Shown piece after piece: positions 5,403 to 6,510 of a stretch of DNA of 6,510 bases. The notes below the pieces were generated by a model that worked only from the letters and a program-made list of their open reading frames with translations, did no database searches and was not told the DNA's origin. Source of the DNA: Helicobacteraceae bacterium (GTDB lineage Bacteria; Campylobacterota; Campylobacteria; Campylobacterales; Sulfurimonadaceae); assembly GCA_027061425.1 (NCBI GenBank), contig JALSUN010000201.1, forward strand, positions 1-6,510, in the 5' to 3' direction. Made by a program: the position numbers and the translations under genes. Position 1 is the first letter of the stretch; each line of letters starts with the position of its first letter.

Positions 5403-5720
5403 ATGACAGAGTTTGAAAACGTCACTACCGTAAAAGCCGCTAACATCTACTATGATGGAAAAGTCACAAGCCGTACTCTAAAGTTTGAGGATGGTTCAAC
5501 CAAATCTCTTGGTATTATGCTTCCAGGCGAGTACACATTTGGTACAGACCTTAAAGAGATCATGGAGATCCTTTCAGGAGATCTGGAGGTACGTTTGCCT
5601 GGAGAAAAAGACTTTAAAAAGCTCACAACACCTTGTAATTTTGAAGTGCCTGCCAACAGCTCTTTTGACCTTATCATCACCTCACCTACAGACTACTGCT
5701 GCTCATACCTCACAAAATAG
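5403..5720 (+). CDS. Pyrimidine/purine nucleoside phosphorylase PpnP
   Basis: This 105-residue protein matches PpnP (formerly YaiE, DUF1255), a small single-domain cupin that cleaves ribonucleosides with phosphate to the free base and ribose 1-phosphate in the cytoplasm. The family pattern is clear: NIYYDGKVTSR (14-24), the GIMLPGEYTFGTDLKEIMEILSG stretch with its conserved GEYTF (42-46), a V-LPG turn, FEVPANSSFDL near 80-90, and the closing Pro-Thr-x-Tyr-x-Cys motif. It is about ten residues longer at the N terminus than the 94-residue E. coli protein. AAGGA lies 5 nt before the ATG, and the gene follows the 69-residue gene by 13 nt, so it is probably last in the S1 cluster. The family call is strong; actual substrate range is inferred. 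Confidence 0.88.
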   Translation: MTEFENVTTVKAANIYYDGKVTSRTLKFEDGSTKSLGIMLPGEYTFGTDLKEIMEILSGDLEVRLPGEKDFKKLTTPCNFEVPANSSFDLIITSPTDYCCSYLTK

Positions 5721-5731
5721 TCAAATATTGC

Positions 5732-5752
5732 GGTAATAACAGCGTTATTACC
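5732..5752. terminator. Perfect 9-bp inverted repeat after ppnP, probable terminator or operator
   Basis: GGTAATAAC (5732-5740) and GTTATTACC (5744-5752) are perfect complements around AGC. It begins 11 nt after the ppnP stop and lies about 20 bp upstream of a TATATT box for the next gene. The stem is A+T-rich and the tail CTCTATTAATC lacks a real T-tract, so it is a weak intrinsic terminator. The symmetry and position equally fit a regulator site for the FKBP gene. Confidence 0.45.
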
Positions 5753-5772
5753 CTCTATTAATCATCTTTCGT

Positions 5773-5778
5773 TATATT
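5773..5778 (+). promoter_or_regulatory. Possible -10 box (TATATT) for the FKBP gene
   Basis: TATATT would place a transcription start near 5785 and a leader of about 30 nt. A TAAAAT at 5787-5792 is an alternative and would give a much shorter leader. No -35 box is visible. The 95-bp gap and the inverted repeat before it suggest the FKBP gene has its own promoter. Confidence 0.35.
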
Positions 5779-5815
5779 TCACCAATTAAAATTCTACAAG
5801 AAAGAAGAACATCAC

Positions 5816-6510
5816 ATGAAAAAAATCTACCTATCAACACTGGCTATTGCAGTTTTAGGACTCACTATGGCCGGTTGTGGCGATGAAAAAGCAACTAAGG
5901 CAGCAGCAACTCCAGCACAAATGCCAACAGCAATAACGACTGAAAAACAAAAAATAGGCTATGCCATCGGTGCACAGATCGGTGCACAACTTGCCATGAC
6001 AAAAGACGATGTGGACAGACAAGCAGTTATCATGGGTATTAACGATGCAATGAATGGTACCAAACTTAAAATGGAAGATCAGGCGATGCAAGAAGCGAAG
6101 ATGGCTTTCCAACAGAAGATGCAAGCTAAGGCACAAAAAGAGGTTCAAGAACTCAGCAGTAAAAATAAAGCCGAAGGTGAAGCATTTTTAGCAGCTAACA
6201 AGCAAAAAGAGGGTGTTATCACACTGCCAAGCGGCCTTCAGTACAAAGTTCTTAAAGAGGGTACAGGTGACATTCCAACAGCACAAGACACTGTAGTGAC
6301 AGACTATACAGGAACACTGATCAACGGTAAGGTCTTTGACTCTTCCATCCAACGAGGGCAACCGGCTACTTTCCCTGTAAGCGGTGTTATCCCTGGTTGG
6401 ACAGAGGCACTGCAAAAGATGAAGGTTGGTTCTAAATGGCAACTTGTCATTCCATCTGAGCTTGCCTATGGCGAACGTGGAGCAGGTCAAATGATCGCAC
6501 CCAACTCTGT
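5816..6510 (+). CDS. FKBP-type peptidyl-prolyl cis-trans isomerase lipoprotein (3' end beyond the window)
   Basis: The first 231 codons are present and open to the window edge. The start MKKIYL leads into a hydrophobic core and the lipobox MAGC, with the lipidated Cys at 21; the +2 residue is Gly, so an inner-membrane retention Asp is absent. A low-complexity Ala/Thr/Pro linker follows, then a Mip/FklB-type N-terminal domain (about 43-135; helical dimerisation and chaperone arm) and the FKBP catalytic domain from about 138. Expected pocket residues are visible: Tyr164 (DYTG), Phe174-Asp175 (VFDSS), Trp195 (VIPGWTEALQ) and Tyr218 (LAYGERGAG). The reading frame stops at PNS, so only the final beta strand and stop are missing. 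It probably catalyses proline isomerisation in folding of envelope proteins. The ribosome-binding site (AGAAAGAAG) is weak. No break is seen. Confidence 0.88.
   Translation, partial: MKKIYLSTLAIAVLGLTMAGCGDEKATKAAATPAQMPTAITTEKQKIGYAIGAQIGAQLAMTKDDVDRQAVIMGINDAMNGTKLKMEDQAMQEAKMAFQQKMQAKAQKEVQELSSKNKAEGEAFLAANKQKEGVITLPSGLQYKVLKEGTGDIPTAQDTVVTDYTGTLINGKVFDSSIQRGQPATFPVSGVIPGWTEALQKMKVGSKWQLVIPSELAYGERGAGQMIAPNS

Overview
The window looks like chromosomal DNA from a Campylobacterota bacterium, of the Sulfurimonas/Sulfurovum type. Three things point there: the A+T-rich sequence, TATAAT boxes without clear -35 boxes, and a DUF3373-type outer-membrane protein, a family I know mainly from this phylum. 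This placement rests on protein recognition, not on a search. No mobile element, CRISPR array, tRNA or rRNA body was seen.

Layout. Positions 1-431 carry no convincing protein gene. They hold several inverted repeats and two TATAAT boxes on the minus strand, one with a GC-rich discriminator of the stable-RNA type, suggesting transcription leaving the left edge. Next is a plus-strand DUF3373-like beta-barrel protein (432-2090) with a duplicated acidic segment. It converges on a minus-strand kpsS-like capsule Kdo-transferase gene (2176-3387), with two hairpins between the genes. A divergently transcribed DUF2279 (YfiM-like) envelope protein follows; its best start is an unusual ATT codon at 3433. 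Then comes a tight plus-strand cluster: a CvfB-like S1-domain RNA-binding protein (4323-5171), a 69-residue protein of unknown function (5180-5389), and the nucleoside phosphorylase ppnP (5403-5720). After a 9-bp perfect inverted repeat, an FKBP-type prolyl isomerase lipoprotein starts at 5816 and runs off the right edge.

How the genes relate. Four products are envelope-related (the porin-like barrel, KpsS, the DUF2279 protein and the FKBP lipoprotein), but spacing and strand give no sign that they form one pathway. The S1/unknown/ppnP group is the only convincing operon and links RNA binding with nucleoside salvage. The most unusual signals concern translation initiation: one start codon 7 nt after a TATAAT box (probably leaderless), one 10 nt after such a box (near-leaderless), and one apparent AUU start. 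I do not see a clear new multi-gene system here.
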